Shown here: in pieces, positions 26,031 to 35,301 of the stretch | Layout of the letters: the number at the start of each line of letters is the position of its first letter | Position numbering within the stretch: position 1 is the stretch's first letter | NCBI RefSeq assembly: GCF_002699985.1 | Contig: NZ_LKBT01000001.1 | Location: 310,001 to 374,000 of the forward strand | DNA length: 64,000 bases | Reading direction: 5' to 3' | DNA from: Pseudomonas sp. ICMP 561 | GTDB taxonomy: Bacteria; Pseudomonadota; Gammaproteobacteria; Pseudomonadales; Pseudomonadaceae | Program-made: the position numbers and the translations under genes | The notes under the pieces: model-generated | Seen by the model: the letters and a program-made list of their open reading frames with translations, nothing else | Database searches by the model: none | What the model was told of the DNA's origin: nothing

Positions 26031-26404
26031 CTTGGTTACCTCGGTGGATAGTTGTTGTTTTATGCCCCTGTTGTATCCGCCTGTCGGCGTCGGGACCATT
26101 CGACGATGGTCTTACCGTTCAGATAAACAGGCCCGTTAGGACCATTGAAAGGCACAGACAAGACCGCAGTCAACCGTTCATAAGCCTCTGGCCCGGTGCT
26201 CTCAGGGATTGTTGTCAATTCGCTCAATAGTGTTTATCAAAAGTGTTTCTATATGAAGTGCGGTGACAGGCATAGAATCGACTTCGCCAAACAAGGCACC
26301 TGATAAATAACTGACAGCCCCCACGGCGAGTTAATCATTAAAGGCTACACATCGCTTTACAAGGGCGGTGTATCCCCTCTCGAACTCAAGAAGGTAAAAC
26401 AGAA
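26031..26404. other. Divergent intergenic region acsA / DUF2790 gene
   Basis: A 374-base non-coding gap with promoters for both flanking genes expected. A short dyad, GACCAT-TCGACG-ATGGTC, lies at 26094-26111 close to the acsA start and could be an operator. No other structure was recognised. Confidence 0.35.
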
Positions 26405-26671
26405 ATGAAAGTTTCACTGTTGGTTCTGGCACTCTGTGGTTTCAGCGCATTTGCAATGGCTGAAGAATCCGGAGCAAAAGTTGCTGCCCAACAAGCACGC
26501 GTCGAGCAGTACACCTACGGCAGCCACCCTGATATTGCCAAAGTCATTTCCATCACCGCCATCCCTGACGTCTGCAAGGTCGTGCCAATGCGCATGACGT
26601 ACGAAGACTCCAAAGGCCAGCAGCACGTGATGGGCTATCAGGTCATGGGTAACGGCTGCAGCAATAGTTGA
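26405..26671 (+). CDS. DUF2790 small exported protein
   Basis: An 88-residue protein with a clear signal peptide (MKVSLLVLALCGFSAFAMA, then EESG). The mature part carries the DUF2790 pattern common in multicopy Pseudomonas small proteins: YGSHPDIAKVISITAI, two cysteines and a GYQVMGNGC end. Members respond to metals or stress in several species, but a molecular role is not established. AAGG lies 12 bases before the ATG. The gene stands alone and is followed by a REP pair. Confidence 0.8.
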   Translation: MKVSLLVLALCGFSAFAMAEESGAKVAAQQARVEQYTYGSHPDIAKVISITAIPDVCKVVPMRMTYEDSKGQQHVMGYQVMGNGCSNS

Positions 26672-26694
26672 GTGACATCCGTCAGGCAATTATG

Positions 26695-26780
26695 GGTAGG
26701 AGGCAACTTGTTGGCGAGACAGTGTGTCAGGTAAATATTTGCTGATATGCCAACACCTCGCGAACAAGTTCGCTCCTACC
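26695..26780. repeat. REP-like inverted pair overlapping the phhR stop
   Basis: GGTAGGAGGCAACTTGTTGG and the imperfect inverted copy CGCGAACAAGTTCGCTCCTACC. The last bases of the right arm form the phhR stop codon (26776-26778), so the repeat reaches into the gene end. Confidence 0.75.
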
Positions 26781-28353
26781 GATAATTATCATCCGGCTTG
26801 CTGGAAGTACTTAACCCATAATCCCGCAACTTGTTAGCCACTGTTGTATGGGATACACCCAATCGTTTTCCAAGTTGTCGACTGCTGGGATATTCCGCAT
26901 ATAAACGCTGCAATAACGCCTTTTCAAAACGACCGACTATCTCTTCCAGCCCTCCGTCCATGGAGAACTGTGCCAACGGATCGCGCAGGCCGTAATCCGG
27001 CAAGCGAATGTGTTCGGCTTTAACCGTCCCGCCCTCACACAACGAAACCGCCTGGAACAGGACATTCTCCAGTTGCCGAACATTGCCCGGCCACTGGTAA
27101 TGACTCAAACGCTCCTTGGCAGCAGTTGCCAGTTTCGGTAGCAGACAGCCTATCTGGCGGCTGGCCTGATCCAGAAAATGCTCAACCAGCGGGCCAAGAC
27201 CATCCAGGCATTCACGCAACGGCGGGATGTGCAGGGTCAAGACATTGAGGCGATGGTAGAGATCCTGGCGAAATTCACCCTTCGTGCACAGCTCGGACAG
27301 GTCAACCTGAGTCGAGCACATGATGCGCACATCGAGAAAAACGTCTTCGTCACTGCCGACTCGCCGGAAGCAGCCGTCCTGCAGGAAACGCAGCAACTTG
27401 GCCTGCATGCGCGAACTCAGCTCGCCGACGCCATCCAGAAACAGCGTGCCTCCCGCCGTCAACTCCAGCAGACCCAGCTTGCCCTCCGCTCGCGCGCCGT
27501 CGAATGCGCCAGGGCCATAACCGAACAGCTCGGTCTCGGCCATGGCATCCGACAGGCCCGAGCAGTTCATTGCCATCAACGGCGACTGGCCACGGGGGCT
27601 GGCGAGGTGACAGGCGCGGGCCAGCAGCTCTTTGCCGGTGCCCGTCTCACCTTCAATCAACAAGGGTGCGTCCAGCGGTGCCATGCGCCGCGCCTCACGC
27701 ACTACTGCGGCCATGACTCTGGAACTCTGGAAAATACTGTCGAATCCGCGCAGTTCTTCCTTGCGAACCTGATAGATCTGCTCACCCACCCGATCCGCAC
27801 GATGCAGGGTCAACACTGCCCCCGCCATCGCTTCGCTGTCGTCATGGCGCGACTGCAAGGGCGCAATATCAGCAAGAAATACATCACCCCGAATGGTCAC
27901 CCGAAGGCCATTGATCCGGGACTTGTTGCTGCGGATCAGCTCCGGTACATCAAGGTCTTCGGCGTAACGCGACAACCCAATACCCGGCACCTCATCCACG
28001 CGCACGCCTAGTAATTGAGCGGCAGCCCGGTTAGCCGCGACGATTGAACCGCCCATGTCGATGGACAGCACCGGAAACTCCAGCGCGCCCAGCAGCGCAT
28101 CCAACTCCATATGCCGTCGCTCACTGGGCATCAGCCCGACGCGCTTGACGCCAAAGACGCCGGCAATGGCTTCGAAGCGCGGGCGCAATGACTGAAATTG
28201 CAGATTGATCAGGTTCGGGCAGTGCAGATAGATGGCGTCGCCATGCTCCCCGCCCACCTCACCCCGGGCGACGTTAACGCCGTAGGAGGCCAGCAGTTCA
28301 AGAATGTCGCGGGTCATACCGATGCGGTTCTGGCAGTGCACTTTGATGCGCAT
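26776..28353 (-). CDS. phhR: TyrR-like aromatic amino acid regulator PhhR
   Basis: A 525-residue enhancer-binding-type regulator of the phenylalanine hydroxylase genes. The N terminus has an ACT domain (residues 1-75), then PAS (about 80-190). The AAA+ domain has Walker A GETGTGKELLARACH and Walker B GGTLFLDGVGEL. The C terminus is a Fis-type helix-turn-helix (RQLGKRLGVSHTTVANKLRDYG). The sigma-54 contact loop reads GAFDGA (residues 282-287) instead of GAFTGA. E. coli TyrR likewise lacks the canonical motif and acts with sigma-70. It is divergent from phhA across a 264-base region holding a TyrR/PhhR-type box. Confidence 0.93.
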   Translation of the reverse strand: MRIKVHCQNRIGMTRDILELLASYGVNVARGEVGGEHGDAIYLHCPNLINLQFQSLRPRFEAIAGVFGVKRVGLMPSERRHMELDALLGALEFPVLSIDMGGSIVAANRAAAQLLGVRVDEVPGIGLSRYAEDLDVPELIRSNKSRINGLRVTIRGDVFLADIAPLQSRHDDSEAMAGAVLTLHRADRVGEQIYQVRKEELRGFDSIFQSSRVMAAVVREARRMAPLDAPLLIEGETGTGKELLARACHLASPRGQSPLMAMNCSGLSDAMAETELFGYGPGAFDGARAEGKLGLLELTAGGTLFLDGVGELSSRMQAKLLRFLQDGCFRRVGSDEDVFLDVRIMCSTQVDLSELCTKGEFRQDLYHRLNVLTLHIPPLRECLDGLGPLVEHFLDQASRQIGCLLPKLATAAKERLSHYQWPGNVRQLENVLFQAVSLCEGGTVKAEHIRLPDYGLRDPLAQFSMDGGLEEIVGRFEKALLQRLYAEYPSSRQLGKRLGVSHTTVANKLRDYGLSTSSKPDDNYR

Positions 28354-28473
28354 GGCAGATGAGTCCTGTGGCTGTTGTTATTTTTGTGATGAGGCGAAGT
28401 TTAGCGTCAAGAATTCGTTACACCAGAACCCCGTAAAACTCACTCCATCACAAGATAATCAGGGATTCGCCCA

Positions 28474-28497
28474 TCCCGTAAAGATTTCTTTACGGGA
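28474..28497. promoter_or_regulatory. PhhR (TyrR-type) box
   Basis: The 24-base dyad TCCCGTAAAG-ATTT-CTTTACGGGA contains GTAAA-N6-TTTAC, close to the TyrR consensus TGTAAAN6TTTACA. It lies in the phhR/phhA intergenic region, 120 bases from each start, where PhhR would act on either gene. The match is seen in sequence; binding is inferred. Confidence 0.7.
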
Positions 28498-28617
28498 TTT
28501 CGCCCTTACCGGCCTTTGTCAGATCAAAACGCCGACAGCCTGCAAGCCTGAAATGCGCTATTGATGACCTAGGGCGTTCGCAACAAACCCAATAAAAAGA
28601 ACCCCGAGGAGAGCTGC

Positions 28618-29436
28618 ATGAGCCTTGCGAAATACGTAGCACGGGAACCCGAAGCTCATGGGGTGATTGATTACCCCAGCGCCGAGCATGAGGTATGGAA
28701 CACGCTGATCACCCGGCAAATGAAAGTGATTGAAGGCCGTGCGTGCCAGGAATACCTCGACGGCATAGAGCAACTGGCGCTTCCACATGATCGCATTCCG
28801 CAACTGGCGGAAATCAACAGCGTTCTGGGCGCAACCACTGGCTGGCAAGTGGCGCGAGTCCCGGCATTGATTCCGTTCCAGACCTTTTTCGAGCTGCTGG
28901 CCAACAAGCAGTTTCCGGTGGCGACGTTCATTCGCAGCCAGGAAGAACTGGACTATCTGCAAGAGCCGGACATTTTTCACGAAATCTTCGGCCACTGCCC
29001 GCTGCTGACCAATCCCTGGTTCGCCGAATTCACCCATACGTACGGCAAGCTCGGCCTCAGCGCCAGCAAGGAACAGCGTGTGTATCTGGCGCGCCTGTAC
29101 TGGATGACCATTGAATTCGGGCTGGTCGATACGCCGCAAGGTCGGAAAATCTATGGGGGAGGCATTCTTTCCTCTCCCAAAGAAGCGGTTTACAGCCTGT
29201 CGAGTACGCCGGAACATCAAGCGTTCGATCCTCTGGAAGCCATGCGCACGCCTTACCGTATCGATATCCTGCAACCCTTGTATTTTGTGTTGCCGGACTT
29301 GAAGCGCCTGTTCGACCTGGCCCAGGAAGACATCATGGGGATGGTCGAGCAAGCTATGCAGCTGGGTCTGCACGCACCGAAATTCCCGCCCCGCCCTTCA
29401 TCCAGCTCTTCATCCAAGCCCCCCCAAGTGGCCTGA
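28618..29436 (+). CDS. phhA: Phenylalanine 4-monooxygenase
   Basis: A 272-residue non-haem iron hydroxylase converting phenylalanine to tyrosine with O2 and tetrahydropterin. The iron ligands are H121 and H126 in DIFHEIFGHCPLL and E166 in YWMTIEFGL. GAGGAG lies eight bases before the ATG. The C terminus ends in a Ser/Pro-rich tail (RPSSSSSSKPPQVA), longer than in P. aeruginosa. It is co-transcribed with phhB 15 bases downstream and is probably activated by PhhR when phenylalanine is available. Confidence 0.97.
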   Translation: MSLAKYVAREPEAHGVIDYPSAEHEVWNTLITRQMKVIEGRACQEYLDGIEQLALPHDRIPQLAEINSVLGATTGWQVARVPALIPFQTFFELLANKQFPVATFIRSQEELDYLQEPDIFHEIFGHCPLLTNPWFAEFTHTYGKLGLSASKEQRVYLARLYWMTIEFGLVDTPQGRKIYGGGILSSPKEAVYSLSSTPEHQAFDPLEAMRTPYRIDILQPLYFVLPDLKRLFDLAQEDIMGMVEQAMQLGLHAPKFPPRPSSSSSSKPPQVA

Positions 29437-29451
29437 ACAGGAAACCTATTG

Positions 29452-29808
29452 ATGACCAATCTCTCCCAAGCCAGCTGCGAAGCCTGCAGCGCCAACGCCC
29501 CGCAAGTCAGCGAAGCCGAACTGCCTGATCTGTTGAAGCAGATCCCGGACTGGAACATCGAAGTCCGCGACGGTGTGATGCAGCTGGAAAAAATCTATCT
29601 GTTCAAGAATTTCAAATTTGCGCTGGCATTTACCAATGCTGTGGGTGGGATAGCCGAAGCAGAAGGTCATCACCCGGGTCTGCTGACCGAGTGGGGCAAA
29701 GTCACCGTGACCTGGTGGAGCCACTCCATCAAAGGCCTGCACCGCAACGACTTCATCATGGCGGCGCGCACGGATGAGGTGGCGAAAAGCGCTGAGGGGC
29801 GTAAATAA
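29452..29808 (+). CDS. phhB: Pterin-4a-carbinolamine dehydratase
   Basis: A 118-residue PCD/DCoH family enzyme that recycles the carbinolamine made by PhhA. The family active-site pattern is seen in [21 protein letters not shown], with the paired histidines and the tryptophan-containing sheet. ATG 29452 is preferred over TTG 29449, and the GGAAAC spacing fits. It is the second gene of the phhAB unit. Confidence 0.95.
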   Translation: MTNLSQASCEACSANAPQVSEAELPDLLKQIPDWNIEVRDGVMQLEKIYLFKNFKFALAFTNAVGGIAEAEGHHPGLLTEWGKVTVTWWSHSIKGLHRNDFIMAARTDEVAKSAEGRK

Positions 29809-29816
29809 TCTTCCCT

Positions 29817-29908
29817 CGTAGGACCGGCTTCAGCCGGGAGGGCACTATCATTGACGACGCGTTTGCATCGTATGTGCAGGCCTCCTCCCGGCTAAAGCCG
29901 GTCCTACG
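29817..29908. repeat. REP-like inverted pair, GGCTTTAGCCGGGAGG subtype
   Basis: CGTAGGACCGGCTTCAGCCG and the inverted copy ending GGTCCTACG directly follow phhB. The remaining bases to 30094 hold an A/T-rich stretch but no gene. Confidence 0.88.
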
Positions 29909-30094
29909 ACGCTCGCCAGCAATGCACTCCATGCGTCATGACACGGGACAATAAAACCCGGTTTTTGTTTCCGTACATGACCAACGGTCAAGATAAAAAT
30001 CTGTTTGTCATTATCTCTGCTGTATCCTGCCCAAGCTTTTTAGAAGCACTGGTTCTGCCCAGCAACTAAAAAACTTGTGCAAGGAGCATCGAAC

Positions 30095-30235
30095 ATGCAT
30101 GAAATTCCAAACTTTCCCCCTGGCCAGAAAGAGCCTGAGCAATCGACACTGGCTCAACTGGAACTCGGTCAACCGGTCGACATGAAAGCCGGTGTACAGG
30201 CCGAACAAGGCCAGCAAGCCTCCAGCGAAGACTGA
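30095..30235 (+). CDS. Small hydrophilic protein (46 aa)
   Basis: A short gene with a strong ribosome binding site (AAGGAG, eight bases before the ATG). The 46-residue product begins MHEIPNFPPGQKEPEQS and is rich in glutamine and glutamate, with no cysteine or membrane segment. The good Shine-Dalgarno and pseudomonad codon use argue it is real. The function is unknown. It precedes another small gene by 78 bases, across a dyad. Confidence 0.6.
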   Translation: MHEIPNFPPGQKEPEQSTLAQLELGQPVDMKAGVQAEQGQQASSED

Positions 30236-30245
30236 GGGTGATTTT

Positions 30246-30290
30246 TCAGACGTATCGGAAACCAGCCTCGCTGTGTTTTCATACGTCTGA
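30246..30290. repeat. Inverted repeat between two small genes
   Basis: Ten-base perfect arms, TCAGACGTAT and ATACGTCTGA, are separated by 25 bases. There is no T run on either side, so it is not an ordinary terminator. It could be an operator or an mRNA structure upstream of the second small gene. Confidence 0.6.
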
Positions 30291-30313
30291 TTGCCGATGA
30301 CCACAGGCTGCAC

Positions 30314-30496
30314 ATGAAAGACTTCAACGAAGCACAAGCCAATACCCTGATCGGCACCGCCGAACTCATGATCAAAATCTGGGCACAGCTGAGCCCGGAG
30401 AAGAAACAAGCCCTGCTCGACCGCTTCGGCAATCAGGAAAACGCCCTCGCCGCGCTGGTGACGACCCAACTGGTCGCGCCTGAACAGCCTCAATAA
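30314..30496 (+). CDS. Small conserved-looking protein (60 aa)
   Basis: A 60-residue helical protein (MKDFNEAQANTLIGTAELMI at the start, then WAQLSPEKKQALLDRFGNQE). It has no signal peptide or membrane segment. The ribosome binding site is weak. The composition and codon use are those of a true pseudomonad gene. Unknown function. It follows the 46-aa gene and precedes the MFS transporter. Confidence 0.65.
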   Translation: MKDFNEAQANTLIGTAELMIKIWAQLSPEKKQALLDRFGNQENALAALVTTQLVAPEQPQ

Positions 30497-30664
30497 GGCT
30501 CTGCCCCTTCCTGGCCGAATACCCTCGCTGTAATTTTTTTTGACCAGACCTCCAGCCCAACGCTCGTTCGCCGCTATCATTGAGCACTTGTTTGCCTGCC
30601 AGGGTTCGACCTGACCTGCAGCACCCGTTAGATTTCCCCCGCCGCAACAGTGGACCGCTTACCC

Positions 30665-31873
30665 ATGCCTGATACACCCCGCAGTGATTCCCAACGCCCC
30701 ATGGCAGTCACGCTGCAAGTCGTCTCCATCGTCATGTTCACTTTCATCGGCTACCTGAACGTCGGTATCCCGTTGGCGGTACTGCCGGGATACGTCCACA
30801 CCGATCTGGGGTTTGGCGCAGTGACTGCGGGGCTGGTGATCAGCGTGCAGTATCTGGCTACCCTGCTAAGCCGCCCGTATGCCGGACGCATCATCGATAA
30901 CCTCGGTCCCAAAAAAGCCGTGCTGTTCGGTCTGGCCGGTTGCGGCCTCAGTGGCGTGTTCATGCTGCTGTCGAGCTGGTTGCAGGCGTGGCCCATGGTC
31001 AGCCTGATCAGCCTGTTCTTCGGCCGACTGGTGCTGGGCAGTGCCGAGAGTCTGGTGGGTTCCGGATCGATAGGCTGGGGCATTGGCCGCGTTGGCTCGC
31101 AGAACACCGCCAAAGTGATTTCCTGGAATGGCATCGCGAGTTACGGTGCGCTGGCCATCGGCGCGCCGCTGGGGGTGATGCTGGTCAGCACGCTGGGGCT
31201 TTGGAGCATGGGCGTGAGCATCATTCTGCTCGCCCTGCTCGGGCTGAAACTGGGCTGGAGCAAAGAAGCCGTGCCAATCGTCCATGGCGAGCGCATGCCG
31301 TTCATTCACGTGCTGGGCAAAGTATTTCCCCACGGCATGGGTCTGGCGCTGGGGTCTATCGGATTCGGCACCATCGCTACGTTCATCACGCTGTATTACA
31401 ACAGCCATAACTGGCCGAACGCCGTGCTGTGTCTGAGTCTGTTCGGCGCGTCATTCATCGGGGCGCGGCTGTTGTTCGGCAACATGATCAACCGGATTGG
31501 CGGCTTCAAAGTGGCAATCGGTTGCCTGAGTGTTGAAAGCCTTGGCTTGCTGCTGTTGTGGATGGCGCCGTCCCCGGAGCTGGCATTGGCAGGCGCGGCG
31601 TTGACTGGCTTTGGCTTTTCGCTGGTATTCCCGGCCCTGGGTGTAGAAGCCGTAAATCTGGTGCCCGCCTCGAGCAGAGGCGCAGCGGTAGGCGCTTATT
31701 CCCTGTTCATTGACTTGTCGCTGGGGATCACCGGTCCTGTGGCCGGAGCGGTGGCGGCAGGCTTTGGCTTTGCCTCGATCTTCCTGTTTGCAGCGCTGGC
31801 CTCTATCAGCGGTCTGGCCCTGAGCGTCTGGCTATACAAGCAAGCGAAAGCAGCGCGCCAACAGAGCGCTTGA
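30665..31873 (+). CDS. MFS transporter, YhhS/YfcJ (UPF0226) family
   Basis: A 402-residue major facilitator with 12 predicted membrane helices. The family stretches are [17 protein letters not shown] in helix 1, [20 protein letters not shown] (helix 2 and the 2-3 loop) and [18 protein letters not shown]. Relatives in enterobacteria are putative exporters of small compounds and arabinose-like sugars; the substrate here is unknown. ATG 30665 is used instead of an upstream GTG at 30650. It ends flush against arfB on the other strand, with no intergenic bases. Confidence 0.88.
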   Translation: MPDTPRSDSQRPMAVTLQVVSIVMFTFIGYLNVGIPLAVLPGYVHTDLGFGAVTAGLVISVQYLATLLSRPYAGRIIDNLGPKKAVLFGLAGCGLSGVFMLLSSWLQAWPMVSLISLFFGRLVLGSAESLVGSGSIGWGIGRVGSQNTAKVISWNGIASYGALAIGAPLGVMLVSTLGLWSMGVSIILLALLGLKLGWSKEAVPIVHGERMPFIHVLGKVFPHGMGLALGSIGFGTIATFITLYYNSHNWPNAVLCLSLFGASFIGARLLFGNMINRIGGFKVAIGCLSVESLGLLLLWMAPSPELALAGAALTGFGFSLVFPALGVEAVNLVPASSRGAAVGAYSLFIDLSLGITGPVAGAVAAGFGFASIFLFAALASISGLALSVWLYKQAKAARQQSA

Positions 31874-32287
31874 TCAGAAATCCACTTTGCCGCGACCCGC
31901 CTTGATCGAGCCACGCTTGGTCTTGGATTCCAGACGGCGGGTCTTTGAACCCAGCGTCGGCTTGGTCGGCCGACGCTTCTTCTCGACCTTGGCCGCGTTG
32001 ACGATCAGTTCGGCCAACCGCTCAAGCGCATCGGCGCGGTTCTGTTCCTGAGTGCGGTACTGCTGGGCCTTGAGCACAAGCACGCCTTCACTGGTGATCC
32101 GGCTGTCGCGCAACGCCAGCAACCGCTCTTTGTAGAAAGGCGGCAGCGATGAAGCGTTGATGTCGAAACGCAGGTGCACCGCACTGGAAACCTTATTGAC
32201 GTTCTGCCCACCCGCGCCTTGGGCACGGATGGCAGTCAATTCGATTTCGGCATCGGGAAGGTGCACGTTGTTGGAGATTACCAGCAT
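31874..32287 (-). CDS. arfB: Alternative ribosome-rescue factor ArfB
   Basis: A 137-residue peptidyl-tRNA hydrolase (YaeJ family) that frees ribosomes stalled on non-stop mRNA. The catalytic GGQ is at residues 26-28 in [13 protein letters not shown]. The basic C-terminal tail ([20 protein letters not shown]) would enter the empty mRNA channel. It has no codon-recognition domain, which separates it from RF1/RF2. The start at 32287 gives the normal length. A REP pair lies upstream. Confidence 0.95.
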   Translation of the reverse strand: MLVISNNVHLPDAEIELTAIRAQGAGGQNVNKVSSAVHLRFDINASSLPPFYKERLLALRDSRITSEGVLVLKAQQYRTQEQNRADALERLAELIVNAAKVEKKRRPTKPTLGSKTRRLESKTKRGSIKAGRGKVDF

Positions 32288-32298
32288 GAGGGGTCCCT

Positions 32299-32390
32299 TG
32301 TTGGAGCGAGGCTCGCCCGCGAATCAGTCGACACGATCTCGCATACACACACCGCGTTATCGTTCTTCGCGGGCAAGCCTCGCTCCAACA
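32299..32390. repeat. REP inverted pair, GCGAGGCTCGCCCGCGAA subtype
   Basis: TGTTGGAGCGAGGCTCGCCC and the inverted copy CGGGCAAGCCTCGCTCCAACA between arfB and the ABC-2 permease. Confidence 0.88.
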
Positions 32391-32400
32391 GGCGCATACC

Positions 32401-33192
32401 CTAAGAGCGCATCCCGCGCCCACTGACCAGCAACCGCGCGCAGCCGATATACAGCACGATGGTCGCGATCACCATGAACGCCATGGCAATGCTGATGCGG
32501 ATGTCGGAGACACCCAGGATGCCGTAACGGAAAGCGTTGACCATGTGCAGAACCGGGTTGGCCAGCGACACGGTTTGCCAGAACGGTGGCAGCAGGCTGA
32601 TGGAGTAGAACACGCCCCCCAAATAAGTCAGCGGGGTCAGCACGAACGTCGGGATGATAGAGATATCGTCGAAGTTGCGCGCAAATACAGCGTTGATGAA
32701 GCCCAATAGCGAGAAGATCGTCGCTGTCAGCAACACCACCACAATGGTCACACCCAGATGGTGAACCTGCAGATCAGTGAAGAACATCGACAGCAGTGTC
32801 ACGATAAAGCCCACCGCCAGACCGCGCAGCACACCGCCCAGCACGTAGCCGATCAATATGGTGTGAGGCGAGACCGGGGAAACCATCAGTTCTTCCACCG
32901 AACGCTGGAACTTGGCACCAAAGAAACTCGACACCACGTTGCCATACGAGTTGGTGATCACCGACATCATGATTAAACCCGGCACGATGTATTGCATGTA
33001 GGTGAAGCCGCCCATGTCGCCAATCTGTCGGCCGATCAGGTTGCCGAAGATCACGAAATACAAAACCATGGTGATCGCTGGCGGCAGCAAGGTTTGCGGC
33101 CAGATGCGCATGAAACGACGTATTTCGCGATAGACAATAGTGTTCAGGGCAACCAGATTGGGGCGCAGCTCGGAAGTCGTTTCGTTGCTCAT
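32401..33192 (-). CDS. ABC-2 type transporter permease (YadH-like)
   Basis: A 263-residue inner-membrane protein with six predicted helices and the ABC-2 signature near VEELMVSPVSPHTILIGYVLGG. It is the membrane partner of the adjoining ATPase, whose stop it overlaps by four bases. The pair resembles E. coli YadH/YadG, an exporter of unknown cargo. Confidence 0.9.
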   Translation of the reverse strand: MSNETTSELRPNLVALNTIVYREIRRFMRIWPQTLLPPAITMVLYFVIFGNLIGRQIGDMGGFTYMQYIVPGLIMMSVITNSYGNVVSSFFGAKFQRSVEELMVSPVSPHTILIGYVLGGVLRGLAVGFIVTLLSMFFTDLQVHHLGVTIVVVLLTATIFSLLGFINAVFARNFDDISIIPTFVLTPLTYLGGVFYSISLLPPFWQTVSLANPVLHMVNAFRYGILGVSDIRISIAMAFMVIATIVLYIGCARLLVSGRGMRS

Positions 33193-34121
33193 ACCGCCAC
33201 CTTCGCCAGATTTTTTTCCACCAGTGACACGAACAACTCCTCAAGGCGATTGGTTTTGTTGCGCAGGCTCAGCACTTCAATATTCTGCGCCGCCAACTGG
33301 CTGAACAGTGCGGTGATGCCAACGTTCTTGTCGACTTGCACTTCCAGGGTATGACTGTCGATCAGCGTGCATGGATAACCCATCAGCTGTGGCGCGACAT
33401 GGTGTTCGTGCTTGAGATCCAGCAGAAAGGTTTCCACGGTCATCTTGTTGAGCAATTGCTTCATGCCCGTGTTTTCCACGATCACCCCATGGTCGATGAT
33501 GCCGATGTTGCGACACAACTGCTCGGCCTCTTCCAGGTAGTGCGTGGTCAGAATGATGGTGGTGCCCTGTTCGTTCAGCTCGGTGAGGAACGACCACATG
33601 GAGCGACGCAGCTCGATATCAACCCCGGCCGTTGGCTCATCAAGGATCAGCAGACGTGGCTGGTGAATCAGCGCCCGGGCGATCATCAGACGTCGCTTCA
33701 TGCCGCCGGACAGCGAACGCGAAGGCACGTCGCGCTTATCCCACAGCCCTAGCTGGGTCAGGTATTGCTCGGCGCGTTCCTTGGCGATCTTCATCGGGAT
33801 GCCGTAGTAACCGGCCTGGGTCACGACGATATCAAAGGCTTTTTCAAACTGGTTGAAGTTGAATTCCTGAGGCACCACGCCGATACAGCGCTTCAGCGCA
33901 GCGGGCTGGCGGTCAAGATCATGGCCAAAGATATTCACCGTCCCGCTGGTTTTGTTGACCAGCGTCGAGATGATGCCGATGGTGGTGGATTTGCCGGCGC
34001 CGTTCGGGCCGAGCAAAGCAAAAAAATCACCTTCAGCGACGTCCAGATCGATACCACTCAGGGCCTGGAAACCGTTGCCGTAGGTTTTGGTTAGCTGCCG
34101 GATGGATAGAGCAGAACTCAT
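33189..34121 (-). CDS. ABC transporter ATP-binding protein (YadG-like)
   Basis: A 310-residue ATPase. Walker A is GPNGAGKSTTIG, the signature RSLSGGMKRRLMIARAL, and Walker B LLILDEPTAGVD. The C-terminal extension of about 70 residues is typical of ABC-2 exporters. The start at 34121 gives MSSALSIRQLTKTYG. An upstream extension of 17 codons is unsupported. It forms a two-gene export unit with the permease. Confidence 0.92.
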   Translation of the reverse strand: MSSALSIRQLTKTYGNGFQALSGIDLDVAEGDFFALLGPNGAGKSTTIGIISTLVNKTSGTVNIFGHDLDRQPAALKRCIGVVPQEFNFNQFEKAFDIVVTQAGYYGIPMKIAKERAEQYLTQLGLWDKRDVPSRSLSGGMKRRLMIARALIHQPRLLILDEPTAGVDIELRRSMWSFLTELNEQGTTIILTTHYLEEAEQLCRNIGIIDHGVIVENTGMKQLLNKMTVETFLLDLKHEHHVAPQLMGYPCTLIDSHTLEVQVDKNVGITALFSQLAAQNIEVLSLRNKTNRLEELFVSLVEKNLAKVAV

Positions 34122-34276
34122 GTCGGAAAAATTACCAGTGAAGAAATAGGGGATGTAGATGAGGGCTGACACACATGATTACAACTCCAGCCAGCACCGC
34201 AATGGTGCTTGGCCGGGCCGTTCAAGTACAGCGCGATCTATTGATAGTACCTATCGACGCGGCTCATCTAACTCGG

Positions 34277-34900
34277 TCAGGTGAGCGCGGTCATGACCGC
34301 CGCCTGATAAGCAGGCCGGGCTTTAAGCCGCTCATACCAGCTTTCGAGGTGCGGCATGGCAGGTCGTTCAATCGGCATTTCGAACCAGGCATAAATAAAG
34401 CTGCCCAGCGGGATGTCGCCCATGCCGAATTCGGCACCGGATAGATAAGGCTGTTTCTGAAGCGCTTCATCGACAACGATCAACAGGCTCTGCAGGGTTT
34501 TGATCGCGCCGTTGATCTGCACCCAGTCCTGCTGCTCGGCCGGGGTGCGTAATACGCCCCAGAACACATCGCGAAAAGGACCGGCAAAGGTCGAGGTGGT
34601 CCAGTCCATCCACTTGTCTGCGGTTGCGCGTTGCTGAACATCGGAGGGATACAGCGCTGAGTCAGGCGCATGACGGGCCGCCAGATAACGCACGATGGCG
34701 TTGGATTCCCACAACACAAAATCGCCATCTTCGATCATCGGAATACGCCCGTTGGGGTTCTTCGCTCGATATTCAGCGCCATCCACCAGCCCGAACGCCC
34801 CGCCTGCATCCAGCGCCTCGTATTGCAAGCCCAGCTCTTCAGCAATCCAGAGTGCCTTGCGCACATTGGAAGAGTTTTTCCGACCCCAGATTTTAAGCAT
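34277..34900 (-). CDS. Glutathione S-transferase family protein
   Basis: A 207-residue cytosolic GST. The N-terminal thioredoxin-like domain begins MLKIWGRKNSSNVRKALW, with the serine pair at the catalytic position. NGRIPMIEDGDFVLWESNAI holds the conserved cis-proline and the ES glutathione-binding pair. The C-terminal helical domain ends near YERLKARPAYQAAV. GGAGAAAAC precedes the ATG at 34900; the longer upstream frame is spurious. The substrate is unknown. Confidence 0.9.
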   Translation of the reverse strand: MLKIWGRKNSSNVRKALWIAEELGLQYEALDAGGAFGLVDGAEYRAKNPNGRIPMIEDGDFVLWESNAIVRYLAARHAPDSALYPSDVQQRATADKWMDWTTSTFAGPFRDVFWGVLRTPAEQQDWVQINGAIKTLQSLLIVVDEALQKQPYLSGAEFGMGDIPLGSFIYAWFEMPIERPAMPHLESWYERLKARPAYQAAVMTALT

Positions 34901-35057
34901 TGTTTTCTCCTTGAAGATGGGCGACAGGATAGGCCATTTACAGCGAAACGCGATGGTCCTGTGCGATCGTGTGGGAGCGCGAAAAATCCTCCTCGATGTA
35001 TCCCGGAATTGCGTGCTGCCTTGTCGTCTGGATGCGGCCCAGACCAACCCGCGCTCC

Positions 35058-35149
35058 CGTAGGACCGGCTTTAGCCGGGAGGGCTGCCTTTCCAGCGACG
35101 AATATCGGGCGAATCCCCCGACGCCCTCCCGGCTAAAGCCGGTCCTACG
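35058..35149. repeat. REP-like inverted pair, GGCTTTAGCCGGGAGG subtype
   Basis: CGTAGGACCGGCTTTAGCCG and its inverted copy in the 401-base gap 34901-35301. The rest of that gap shows only a REP fragment near 34975 and the region before fadE. Confidence 0.88.
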
Positions 35150-35301
35150 GGTGTATTTCAGTTGGAGACCATATTCGGACGTGAAACTCCCTCCCCCCGC
35201 CAGGGTCACTATCCATGCACCCGCTCGGGCGACCTTCTTGACGAAACACGCCCCGGCTCATGATAGTGGCTTCTCGCTGCTGTCATCACGGAGGATTACT
35301 T

